Source: Ahaetulla prasina (taxonomy: Eukaryota > Chordata > Lepidosauria > Squamata > Colubridae). Taken from it: DNA of 64,000 nt. The DNA lies in contig NC_080543.1 of NCBI RefSeq assembly GCF_028640845.1, forward strand, positions 1,868,667-1,932,666. The letters run 5' to 3'. A program made the translations under genes and the position numbers. The notes below the pieces were generated by a model, which was given only the letters and a program-made list of their open reading frames with translations, searched no databases and was not told where the DNA came from. Shown here piece after piece: positions 37,222 through 45,766 of this stretch. Position 1 is the first letter of the stretch. The number at the start of each line of letters is the position of its first letter.

Positions 37222-37480
37222 AATAGAATAGAATAGAATAGAATAGAATAGAATAGAATAGAATAGAATTTTTTATTGGCCAAGTGTGATTGGACACACA
37301 AGGAATTTGTCTTGGTGCATAAGCTCTCAGTGTACATAAAAGAAAAGATACCTTCATCAAGGTACAACATTTAACATTTAAAAGACAAATGGTGGTCATA
37401 GGGTATAATTGAACACTTAATGATAAGTAACAAAAGTTACAGTCATACAGTCATAAGCGGAAAGAGATTTTGATCTATTT
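37222..37480 (-). repeat. AATAG microsatellite with retroposon 3' end
   Basis: GAATA repeats (about 37222-37266) then TTTTTTATTGGCCAAGTGTG and ACCTTCATCAAGGTACAACA, the third copy of this tail in the window. It sits directly after the L1 poly(A). Confidence 0.85.
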
Positions 37481-37770
37481 GCTCGGTATGCAAATATGCT
37501 TTCTTAGTACCCCTTGTCCACTGTTCTCTTTCAAAGTAGCATGACTTTACCACATTTCGGGAAGGCCATTCTCCTTTAAGATTTTTTTTCCCCCTACGAG
37601 TTTCTCTTTAAGTTTCCCCATACTGGAAATTTAGAGAAATGAAAAGTAGGAAGGTAGGCTGTCTCCTCTTCCATTTTAAAAAGAACACTAAAAGGAGTGT
37701 CCTTTGGTGACAACTCCTAAGTTGGTTTTTTTTTTTTTTTTTTCAGTCATGGCAACTTTATAATGGGTGG

Positions 37771-37960
37771 TGTTAAGTTCTGGAAGTAACGAGGCTGGAG
37801 ACCAGGGTAGTGACAACAGCTCTTTAATATAGGGTGAACCCAGCAACAGGCTGGGGGAAAAACCTCTCCTTTTATACAGTTCTGCTGGAGGCTTCGTCCA
37901 ATCAGCAACGTGCTGATTTCCCGCTCAAATATTTAAAGGTACAAACATGAATACATAACA
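37771..37960 (-). repeat. 3' LTR of the Gypsy element
   Basis: 190 bp, TG...CA termini. It matches the 42183-42371 LTR apart from three substitutions and a one-base G-run indel. Confidence 0.95.
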
Positions 37961-38005
37961 CTCCTCCCCTCCCAGAAAGCACTTTGCCTCTATTTACATA
38001 TTTAT

Positions 38006-41000
38006 TTACATGTTATTTTTCGACGTAGTCACGCAAATAACCTGGGCGTCTCCTAGTTCTTTCTGACCTGCGCGGTTCAGTTCTGGGTGGTGTTTTGAGC
38101 TGGTCGGGGGGGCTGTCTTCTCCTCGCAGCTCTTTCTCTGGGTCAACGGGCTCCGGATTATTCGCCGCCTCTTTTTCTTGGCCATCCGCCTTGGATTATT
38201 TTTGAAACTGTCCCTGCTGTTTCCTCGAACCTGATGGCGTCGCTGGAACTCTGGGACCTCAGCTAAGTCTTGCGCCTCCCCCGGGTCATTGTCAGCTGTG
38301 AATTCAAATTGGTATTGGTCATGATCTGTTTCATTTGGTTCGGTTTGATCAGTTATTCGTTTCCTTAACTGATCTATGTGGCGCCTCCACACTCGGTTGT
38401 CTGGTAGCTCTACCACATACGATTTTGGGCCGGTTATCTTTATTATTTGTCCTGCGAACCAACTAGGGCCGTCCCCATAGTTTCGGGCCCACACCCGGTC
38501 GCCTATGCTCATTTCCCTTGTCTTTTCTAGTTCCCCCTTGTAACCCTCTGGTGTGTAATGGGGATTCAAACGGTCTAGTGGGCACCGGAGTTTCCGTCCC
38601 ATTAGTAATTCGGCTGGGCTTTTCCCGGTGGCCGTGCTTGGGGTTCTGTGCTGGACGGCTAGGAAAAAGTCTATTTTTGTTTGCCAGTCACCTGGCTTGA
38701 GCCTGGACAATGCCTCCTTAGCGCTCCGGACGGAACGCTCTGCAAGGCCATTCGACGCAGGGTGGAAAGGCGCAGAGAGGGCATGTCGGATGCCCTCCTC
38801 TGCCAGGTATTCTTCAAACTGGGCTGCCGTGAATTGAGGCCCATTGTCGGACACCAGAGTGTCCGGCAACCCATGAGTTGCAAATAGGTGGCGCAGGGCT
38901 GCGATTACTGCTTCGGCCGTAGTGGATTTCATAAGTATGATCTCCAACCATTTGGAGAATGCATCAACAACCACTAGGAACGTTTGGCCGTGGAAGGGGC
39001 CAGCAAAATCAATGTGGATTCTTGACCAGGGCCCTTGGGGCTTTTCCCATTCCCTGACTGGGGCCGTTGGGGGTAGAGGTCTGGACTCTTGGCAAGCCTG
39101 GCATTTCCCTACCCTCTCAGCAATCTCTGCGTCCATGAGTGGCCACCACACATAGCTTCTAGCTAACCCCTTCATCCTTACGATCCCTGGGTGACCCTCG
39201 TGGAGGAGGTCCAATACCTTTCCCCTTAATTTGTCAGGAATTACTACACGATCACCCCATAACAGGCACCCCCCCTGAGCCGAGAGCTCATCTCGTTTTT
39301 TAACAAATTCTTTGAACCGTTCGCCCGGCGCAGCGGGCCACCCCCTCTGAACCCAACCGAGTACAGTCCTTAACACAATGTCCCGATATGATGCCCGAGC
39401 CACTTCCTTAGATGTGACTGGGCCAGAGTCCCAAGAGTCAATAAGTAGAATGGGCGTCCCCGGAGTGGGGTCGTCGGTTGCCCCTGGTAGTGGGCATCGG
39501 CTTAACGCGTCTGCATGCCCCACTTCTTTTCCTGGTCGATGCTGCAGCTTGTACGAATAAGCGGCTAGGAATATAGTCCATCGGGTCAGTCGTGGCGAAA
39601 GTGCCACAGGCGTTGGGCGGTCGCCAGCCAGTATTCCTAGTAGTGGTCTGTGGTCAGTCACGATTTCAAAATTCCGCCCAAAGACATACTCGTGGAATTT
39701 TTTAACCCCTGACACAATGGCTAGTGCTTCTTTATCTAGCTGGCTGTAGTTTCTCTCTGGGGAGGACAACGTTCTAGAGTAAAAAGCTATAGGGGCTTCT
39801 GTGCCGTTTGGGAGTCTATGGCTGAGTACAGCCCCCACCCCATAAGGGGAGGCATCGCATACCAGCACTAGGGGTAATGAGTTGTGATATTGGATGAGCA
39901 GGCTATCACTTGAGAGCAGGTTCTTTACTGCTTCAAAAGCCCTATTTTCCGACTTTCCCCAAGACCAAACAGTATTTTTTCCTAAGAGCCTATGCAGCGG
40001 TTCCGCAACGGTTGCTTTGTTCTTTAAAAAGACCGCGTAAAAATTTACCAATCCCAGGAATGCCTGCAGCTCTGCTTTGTTTTTGGGCGCTGGAGCCTTC
40101 CTAATTGCCTTAACCTTGCTCTCAGTGGGGTGAATTCCTTTCTTGTCTATCCGGTAGCCCAAGAAATCGACGGATTCGACCCCTATCTGGCATTTGTTTG
40201 CCTTGACTTTTAATCCGGCTGTCCGGAAAATGCCCAAAACCTTTCTTAACCGCTCCCCCAATTCCTCCATGTTTTCCCCTGAAATTAGGACATCATCGAA
40301 GTAGGGAACTACCCCTGGGAGCCCCTGCAGTAGTCGTTCCATTAGGTTTTGGAACAGCCCTGGTGCCACACTAACCCCAAATTGCAATCGGGTGCACTTG
40401 AAAGCCCCCCTGTGCGTTACAATCGTTTGGGCTTCGGCTGTGCGGGCGTCTACGGGCAGTTGTTGGTAGGCTTGGGCCAAGTCTAACTTTGCAAAGACTT
40501 GCCCTTGCCCCAAGGAGTGCAATAAGTGTTGCACCACGGGAACCGGGTAAGCGCTTTTCTGTAAGGCTTTGTTCAGCGTCGCCTTGTAGTCAGCGCAAAT
40601 TCTAATTGACCCGTCCTGCTTTATTGGGGTGACGATTGGCGTCTCCCACTTTGCGTGATCGACTGGCACCAAAATTCCCTGACTTATGAGCTTGTCCAGC
40701 TCTTTATCGATTTTTGGTTTTAGGGCAAAAGGGACTCTCCTCGCCTTAAGCCTAATGGGGGCTACTTGGGGATCTAAGTTGAAGGAAATGGGGGTCCCCT
40801 TGTACTTGCCCAGGCAGTCCTTGAAGACATCTTCGAACTCGTTAAAGAGAATGTCTTTCAGGTTACAGTCACTCTTGTAGATGCCAGTCACTCCCATGCC
40901 CAGGGCACGAAACCAGTCTAGTCCCAAAAGACTGGGCAGAGTTCCTTCGACGATCGTGATGGGCAGGGTCTTCTTGTGTGGACCGTACTCGACTCGGACG

Positions 41001-41740
41001 GAGGTGGTCCCTCGAACAGGGATGCGATTCCCCTGGTAGTCGTGGACTCGTAGCCGTTGTGCTTGCAGGTGGCGCTTCGCGACAGACGGCAGTGACTTCA
41101 CCAAAGTGTCCCAGGACATGATGGTGATCGCTGATCCCGTGTCTACTTCAAGCCGGCACCGAACTCCCTCTATTTTTGGTTTGGTGAAGATCTTCTTCTC
41201 CACTCGGGTCGAGGCGCGGCCTATGACCACAGTTGTTTGGTTGGAATCCGCGCCTTTTTTGTTTGAGCCAATCGCGGGTCGCCTTGCCGATTCCGCGCTC
41301 TGATTGGCCGATTTGAATTTTCGGCGGGAAGGTTGGGCCGCTCGACAAACTTGAGCTAGGTGGCCTTTCTTCCCACACCGCCGGCAGGTCGCGTCCTTAA
41401 ATTTGCAGCGTTGCCGCTGGTGTTGACCACCGCAGCTCCCGCATTCATCTCTGTCCCCTTTGTCGCGTTTCTCGGTTCGGCAGACCCCTTCCTCATCTTC
41501 ACCGTCGGATTCGGTCTGCACCTCCTCCTGGTGCACCGGGGTTGCCTTCGCGCTCGCCTTAGGTGGGACAGGCTTCTGCAGTGTCTCCGCCGCTTGGGTG
41601 GACATTTCATGTGCTCTGGCTTCGTCCAGAGCGGTGGCCAGCGTTAGGTTGCTCTTTGCTAGCAGCCGTCGCCGCAAACGGATGTCTTTGACGCCTCGGA
41701 TGAGTTGCTCGAGGAGTACCTCGTCAGGTCGCGTATCCAC
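38006..41740 (-). CDS. Gypsy gag-pol polyprotein (Gag C-terminus, protease, RT, RNase H, integrase)
   Basis: A 1244-codon open frame with no internal stop. In order: end of Gag capsid; two CCHC-type zinc knuckles (residues about 100-112 and 119-132, the second CRRCGKKGHLAQVC); aspartic protease with DTGS at about 200-203; reverse transcriptase with the YFDD active site near residue 480; RNase H (CDASPYGVGAVLS); integrase with an HHCC zinc finger (ending CQACQ), a DDE core (HIDFAGP, SDNGPQF, NGLAERS) and a GPKSYVV C-terminal motif. Gag and Pol are in one frame. The N-terminal Gag is in separate pieces, see 41774-42085. The enzyme domains look intact. Confidence 0.93.
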   Translation of the reverse strand: MDTRPDEVLLEQLIRGVKDIRLRRRLLAKSNLTLATALDEARAHEMSTQAAETLQKPVPPKASAKATPVHQEEVQTESDGEDEEGVCRTEKRDKGDRDECGSCGGQHQRQRCKFKDATCRRCGKKGHLAQVCRAAQPSRRKFKSANQSAESARRPAIGSNKKGADSNQTTVVIGRASTRVEKKIFTKPKIEGVRCRLEVDTGSAITIMSWDTLVKSLPSVAKRHLQAQRLRVHDYQGNRIPVRGTTSVRVEYGPHKKTLPITIVEGTLPSLLGLDWFRALGMGVTGIYKSDCNLKDILFNEFEDVFKDCLGKYKGTPISFNLDPQVAPIRLKARRVPFALKPKIDKELDKLISQGILVPVDHAKWETPIVTPIKQDGSIRICADYKATLNKALQKSAYPVPVVQHLLHSLGQGQVFAKLDLAQAYQQLPVDARTAEAQTIVTHRGAFKCTRLQFGVSVAPGLFQNLMERLLQGLPGVVPYFDDVLISGENMEELGERLRKVLGIFRTAGLKVKANKCQIGVESVDFLGYRIDKKGIHPTESKVKAIRKAPAPKNKAELQAFLGLVNFYAVFLKNKATVAEPLHRLLGKNTVWSWGKSENRAFEAVKNLLSSDSLLIQYHNSLPLVLVCDASPYGVGAVLSHRLPNGTEAPIAFYSRTLSSPERNYSQLDKEALAIVSGVKKFHEYVFGRNFEIVTDHRPLLGILAGDRPTPVALSPRLTRWTIFLAAYSYKLQHRPGKEVGHADALSRCPLPGATDDPTPGTPILLIDSWDSGPVTSKEVARASYRDIVLRTVLGWVQRGWPAAPGERFKEFVKKRDELSAQGGCLLWGDRVVIPDKLRGKVLDLLHEGHPGIVRMKGLARSYVWWPLMDAEIAERVGKCQACQESRPLPPTAPVREWEKPQGPWSRIHIDFAGPFHGQTFLVVVDAFSKWLEIILMKSTTAEAVIAALRHLFATHGLPDTLVSDNGPQFTAAQFEEYLAEEGIRHALSAPFHPASNGLAERSVRSAKEALSRLKPGDWQTKIDFFLAVQHRTPSTATGKSPAELLMGRKLRCPLDRLNPHYTPEGYKGELEKTREMSIGDRVWARNYGDGPSWFAGQIIKITGPKSYVVELPDNRVWRRHIDQLRKRITDQTEPNETDHDQYQFEFTADNDPGEAQDLAEVPEFQRRHQVRGNSRDSFKNNPRRMAKKKRRRIIRSPLTQRKSCEEKTAPPTSSKHHPELNRAGQKELGDAQVICVTTSKNNM

Positions 41741-41773
41741 AGTCCTTGACGCTTTTCTTAGGCGGCCATGTAG

Positions 41774-42085
41774 TCACCGATGGTTTCGCCTCCATCTGCC
41801 TTCGCCTCGACCAAACCGCACGTATTTGGACGGCGCAGCGGCGTGGTTTTTTAGTAAAGTCTGTAGAGTTGGCCATGCCACCGACTGCAACGGCGTTGGC
41901 TCTGCCAGGGCTTCCGCGATATCAATGACTTCCGGACCACAGTGGCTTAAGAAATAAGCCCTTTTTCGGTTATCTGGAACTCCTTGCAGTTCGTTGGCTT
42001 CTAGAAAGCTTTCGAAACGGGTCATATATGTTCCCCATTTCTCCTTAGCCGGGTCAAACGGTGCGGGCGGAGTGTAACTGGCCAT
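41774..42085 (-). pseudogene. Gypsy Gag N-terminal segment, frame-disrupted
   Basis: The frame begins MASYTPPAPFDPAKEKWGTYM, a typical Gypsy Gag start. Between about 41757 and 41830 the plausible Gag reading passes into another frame and back. This suggests two small compensating indels, and an in-frame TGA separates this piece from the downstream gag-pol frame. The copy is therefore probably not autonomous despite its young LTRs. Confidence 0.8.
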
Positions 42086-42182
42086 CTCCGCTTTTCTGCC
42101 CTGAGTTTGCTGGGTTCGGGTCTATCGTGCTTCAGCTCGGTTCTGGTTCTCCTTAGCCTCAGAATCCCACCTTCGTCGCCAA

Positions 42183-42371
42183 TGTTAAGTTCGGGAAGTA
42201 ATGAGGCTGGAGACCAGGGTAGTGACAACAGCTCTTTAATATAGGGTGAACCCAGCAACAGGCTGGGGAAAAACCTCTCCTTTTATACAGTTCTACTGGA
42301 GGCTTCGTCCAATCAGCAACGTGCTGATTTCCCGCTCAAATATTTAAAGGTACAAACATGAATACATAACA
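42183..42371 (-). repeat. 5' LTR of the Gypsy element
   Basis: 189 bp, same termini as the 3' LTR. It would carry the element promoter for minus-strand transcription. Confidence 0.95.
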
Positions 42372-42379
42372 GGTGGACT

Positions 42380-43010
42380 TTAACTCAAGCCACCATGGGT
42401 TTCGCCAGCCAGAATGCGCAGACTTCAACTCCCAGAATTCAATTCATGGTGGCTGGGGAATTGTGGGAGTTGAAGTCTGCACATTCTGGCTGGCGAAACC
42501 CATGGTGGTTATGAAATTGTGAGAATTGGAGTCCACCCATACTGCCTGGGGAATTGTGGGAGCTGAAGTCCAGTTATGCTGCCTGGGGAATTGTGGGAGT
42601 TGAAGTCCAGTTATGCTGCCTGGGGAATTGTGGGAGCTGAAGTCCAGTTATGCTGCCTGGGGAATTGTGGGAGCTGAAGTCCAATTATGCTGGCTGGGGA
42701 ATTGTGGGAGTTGAAGTCCAGTTATGCTGCCTGGGGAATTCTGGGAGCTGAAGTCCAGTTATGCTGCCTGGGCAATTGTGGGAGTTGAAGCCCAGTTATG
42801 CTGGCTGGGGAATTGTGGGAGCTGAAGTCCAGTTATACTGGCTAGAGAATTGTGGGAGTTGAAGTCCAGTTATGCTTCCTGGGGAATTGTGGGAATTGAA
42901 GTCTGTCCATGCTGGCTGGCGAATCCCATGGTGGCTATGAAATCGTGAGAGTTGAGGTCCACCCATGCTGGCAGGGGAATTGTGCGAATCGAAGCCCACC
43001 CATCTTAAAG
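42380..43010 (+). repeat. Minisatellite of about 37-bp units
   Basis: Roughly 13 imperfect units containing GGGGAATTGTGGGAG and TGAAGTCCAGTTATGCTG. Arm sequences resemble the palindromic MITE at 55392-55525, and the left 100 bp form an inverted repeat (CACCATGGGTTTCGCCAGCC and its complement). Confidence 0.9.
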
Positions 43011-43266
43011 CTGATAAAAGTTGAAAAGCACAGATTTAGGTTCTCCAGCTGCTGAGTCAGCTCCCCCTCCTGTACTCTTCCTCCTCTGTATTTCTGGCTA
43101 GAGATGGGAGAACTTTTTTTTAAGGCTCCCTGAAGTTGCAGAAGGACCTTTAGTTCCTTTCTTTCCAACCTGAAGATCAGCTGCCGAGTCGGACGGGGCT
43201 TCTGCTCTTCCTAAAAGCCACCAGGAGCCAATCCGGGCTCTTCTGCCTTCCTGTCTATCTTCTCAG

Positions 43267-44879
43267 AGACGTGTCTTGCGGGAGGCTCCAGTGCACTAAC
43301 GTCCATAAAGTTCCCAGAATTCCCCCGGGCTTCTCCATCCTTCAGACACCCATCGAAGACGTCTTGTGCTGGAGTGTCATCTCTCACCAGCAGGGCCACG
43401 TGAAGGATGACGGAACAGCGAAAGATGGGTCTTCCTGTGGCCCCAGCAAGGTCAGATGAGGAAGGGTCCAGGTGGGAAGAGGGCAGGGGGATACATAGCA
43501 CAGAGAGAGAGCCCGGAATGGAGTTGGCTTTGCCAGGAGAGGAGAGAGAGTGTGGCTGGCATTCCAGTGTCTCTGCGTGTCCTGTGCCAGGGGTCTCTCC
43601 AACCCTGGCCATTTTAAGACTGGTGGACTTCAGCTCCCAGAATTCCTCAAGCGGCCCATTGTTTCTTTTTTTTCTAGATATGCATCAATCGATCATGTGT
43701 TGACAAGACACTGCTGAATTACGACTGCGATTTTTCCAAGTGTAACAACCAGGGGGTAAGTCACAAGGAGCTGACCTTCCAAGAACAGATCGGGGTACCA
43801 GAAAGTTTGGAGGGGGGGGGAGTTTTAGCTCACCTCCCCTTTCATGACCCAACTAGGTAACATCGTCAGGGCAAGAAGGGAGGGGAGGTACTAGTACTAT
43901 TACAGCATTACTACAGCAATGATGACGTTACCTGTTTGGATAACGAAACGTCCCCAAAAAGCAACCAAGCAGAGACAGCACCAAGGATCCTGTATTCCCC
44001 TCCTCCTCCTCCTCTTCCTCCTCCTCCTCTTCTCCACAAACCCTACCCACTTCTTCTTCTTCTAGCACTGATGGTGTTACCTAGTTGGGTCATGAAATGT
44101 CTGCAAGAAAACCACCCAGCTTAGAGAGCACCAAGGACCCCATGGTTGTCTTCCTCCTCCTCCTCCTCCTTCTCCTCCTTCTGTTTGTCTTCTCTACAAA
44201 CCCCCCTCCTTTCTAGCCCTGATGATGTTACTTCTTCCTCCCCTCTTATCAGGGGTGAAATCCAGCAGGTTCTGACAGGTTCTGGAGAACCGGTAGCAGA
44301 AATTTTGAGTAATTTGGAGAACTGGCAAATACCACCTCTGGCTGGCTCCAGAGTGGGGTGGGAATGGAGATTTTGCAATATCCTTCCCCCAGGAGGGGAG
44401 GGAATGGAAATTTTGCAGTATCCTTCCCCTGGAGTGGGGTGGGAATGGAGATTTTGCAATATCCTTCCCCCTGGAGTAGGGTGGGAATGGAGATTTTGCA
44501 ATATCCTTCCCCTGCCACACCCACCAGGCCACGCCCACAGAACCGGTAGGGAAAAATTTTGGATTTCAGCCCCACCTCTTATCTTCCTCTTCCCTTCTAG
44601 CACTGATGGTGTTACCCAGTTGGGTCATGAAATATCTGCAAGAAAACCATCAGGCCCAGAGAGCACCAAGGCCACACAGTCCTCCTCCTCTTCCTCTTCC
44701 TCCTCCTGCTCCCCCTTCCTCCTCCTCCTCCTCTTCCTCCTCCACAAACCCTATCCACTTCTAGCACTGATGGTGTTACCCAGTTGGGTCATGAAATATC
44801 TGCAAGAAAACCATCAGGCCCTGAGAGCACCAAGGACCACACAGTCCTCCTCCTCTTCCTCTTCCTCCTCCTGCTCCCC

Positions 44880-44910
<31 letters not shown>

Positions 44911-45045
44911 CTCCACAAACCCTATCCACTTCTAGCACTGATGGTGTTACCCAGTTGGGTCATGAAATATCTGCAAGAAAACCATCAGGCCCAGAGAGCA
45001 TCAAGGAGCCCACAGTCCTCCTCCTCTTCCTCTCCTCCTGCTCCC

Positions 45046-45076
<31 letters not shown>

Positions 45077-45216
45077 CTCCACAAACCCTATCCACTTCTA
45101 GCACTGATGGTGTTACCCAGTTGGGTCATGAAATATCTGCAAGAAAACCATCAGGCCCAGAGAGCACCAAGGAGCCCACAGTCCTCCTCCTCTTCCTCTT
45201 CCTCCTCCTGCTCCCC

Positions 45217-45247
<31 letters not shown>

Positions 45248-45735
45248 CTCCACAAACCCTATCCACTTCTAGCACTGATGGTGTTACCCAGTTGGGTCAT
45301 GAAATATCTGCAAGAAAACCATCAGGCCCTGAGAGCACCAAGGACCCCACGGTCCTCCTCCTCTTCCTCTTCCTCCTCCTGCTCCCCCTTCCTCCTCCTC
45401 CTCCTCCTCTTCCTCCTCCTCCTCCACAAACCCTATCCACTTCTAGCACTGATGGTGTTGCCCAGTTGGGTCATGAAATGTCTGCAAGAAAACCATCAGG
45501 CCCTGAGAGCACCAAGGACCCCACGGTCCTCCTCCTCTTCCTCTTCCTCCTCCTGCTCCCCCTTCCTCCTCCTCCTCCTCCTCTTCCTCCTCCTCCTCCA
45601 CAAACCCTATCCACTTCTAGCACTGATGGTGTTGCCCAGTTGGGTCATGAAATATCTGCAAGAAAACCATCAGGCCCAGAGAGCACCAAGGAGCCCACAG
45701 TCCTCCTCCTCTTCCTCTTCCTCCTCCTGCTCCCC

Positions 45736-45766
<31 letters not shown>

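Larger units (their letters stand above)
37771..42371 (-). mobile_element. Ty3/Gypsy LTR retrotransposon, essentially full length
   Basis: The element is flanked by two LTRs of about 190 bp that begin TGTTAAG and end CATAACA. The 5-bp target duplication GGTGG lies at 37766-37770 and 42372-42376. A purine-rich tract (minus-strand GGGAGGGGAGGAG) abuts the 3' LTR at 37961-37973. The region next to the 5' LTR, at about 42165-42182, is the expected primer-binding site, with minus-strand TTGGCGACGAAGG. Domain order gag-protease-RT-RNase H-integrase is that of Metaviridae-type elements. LTRs differ by about three substitutions and one indel, so the insertion is recent. Confidence 0.95.

Noticed and set aside
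38518..41957. Plus-strand frames across the Gypsy element
   Set aside because: Shadows of the minus-strand gag-pol.
42380..43010. CRISPR-like direct repeats
   Set aside because: Imperfect, contiguous tandem units with no unique spacers, in vertebrate DNA: a minisatellite.
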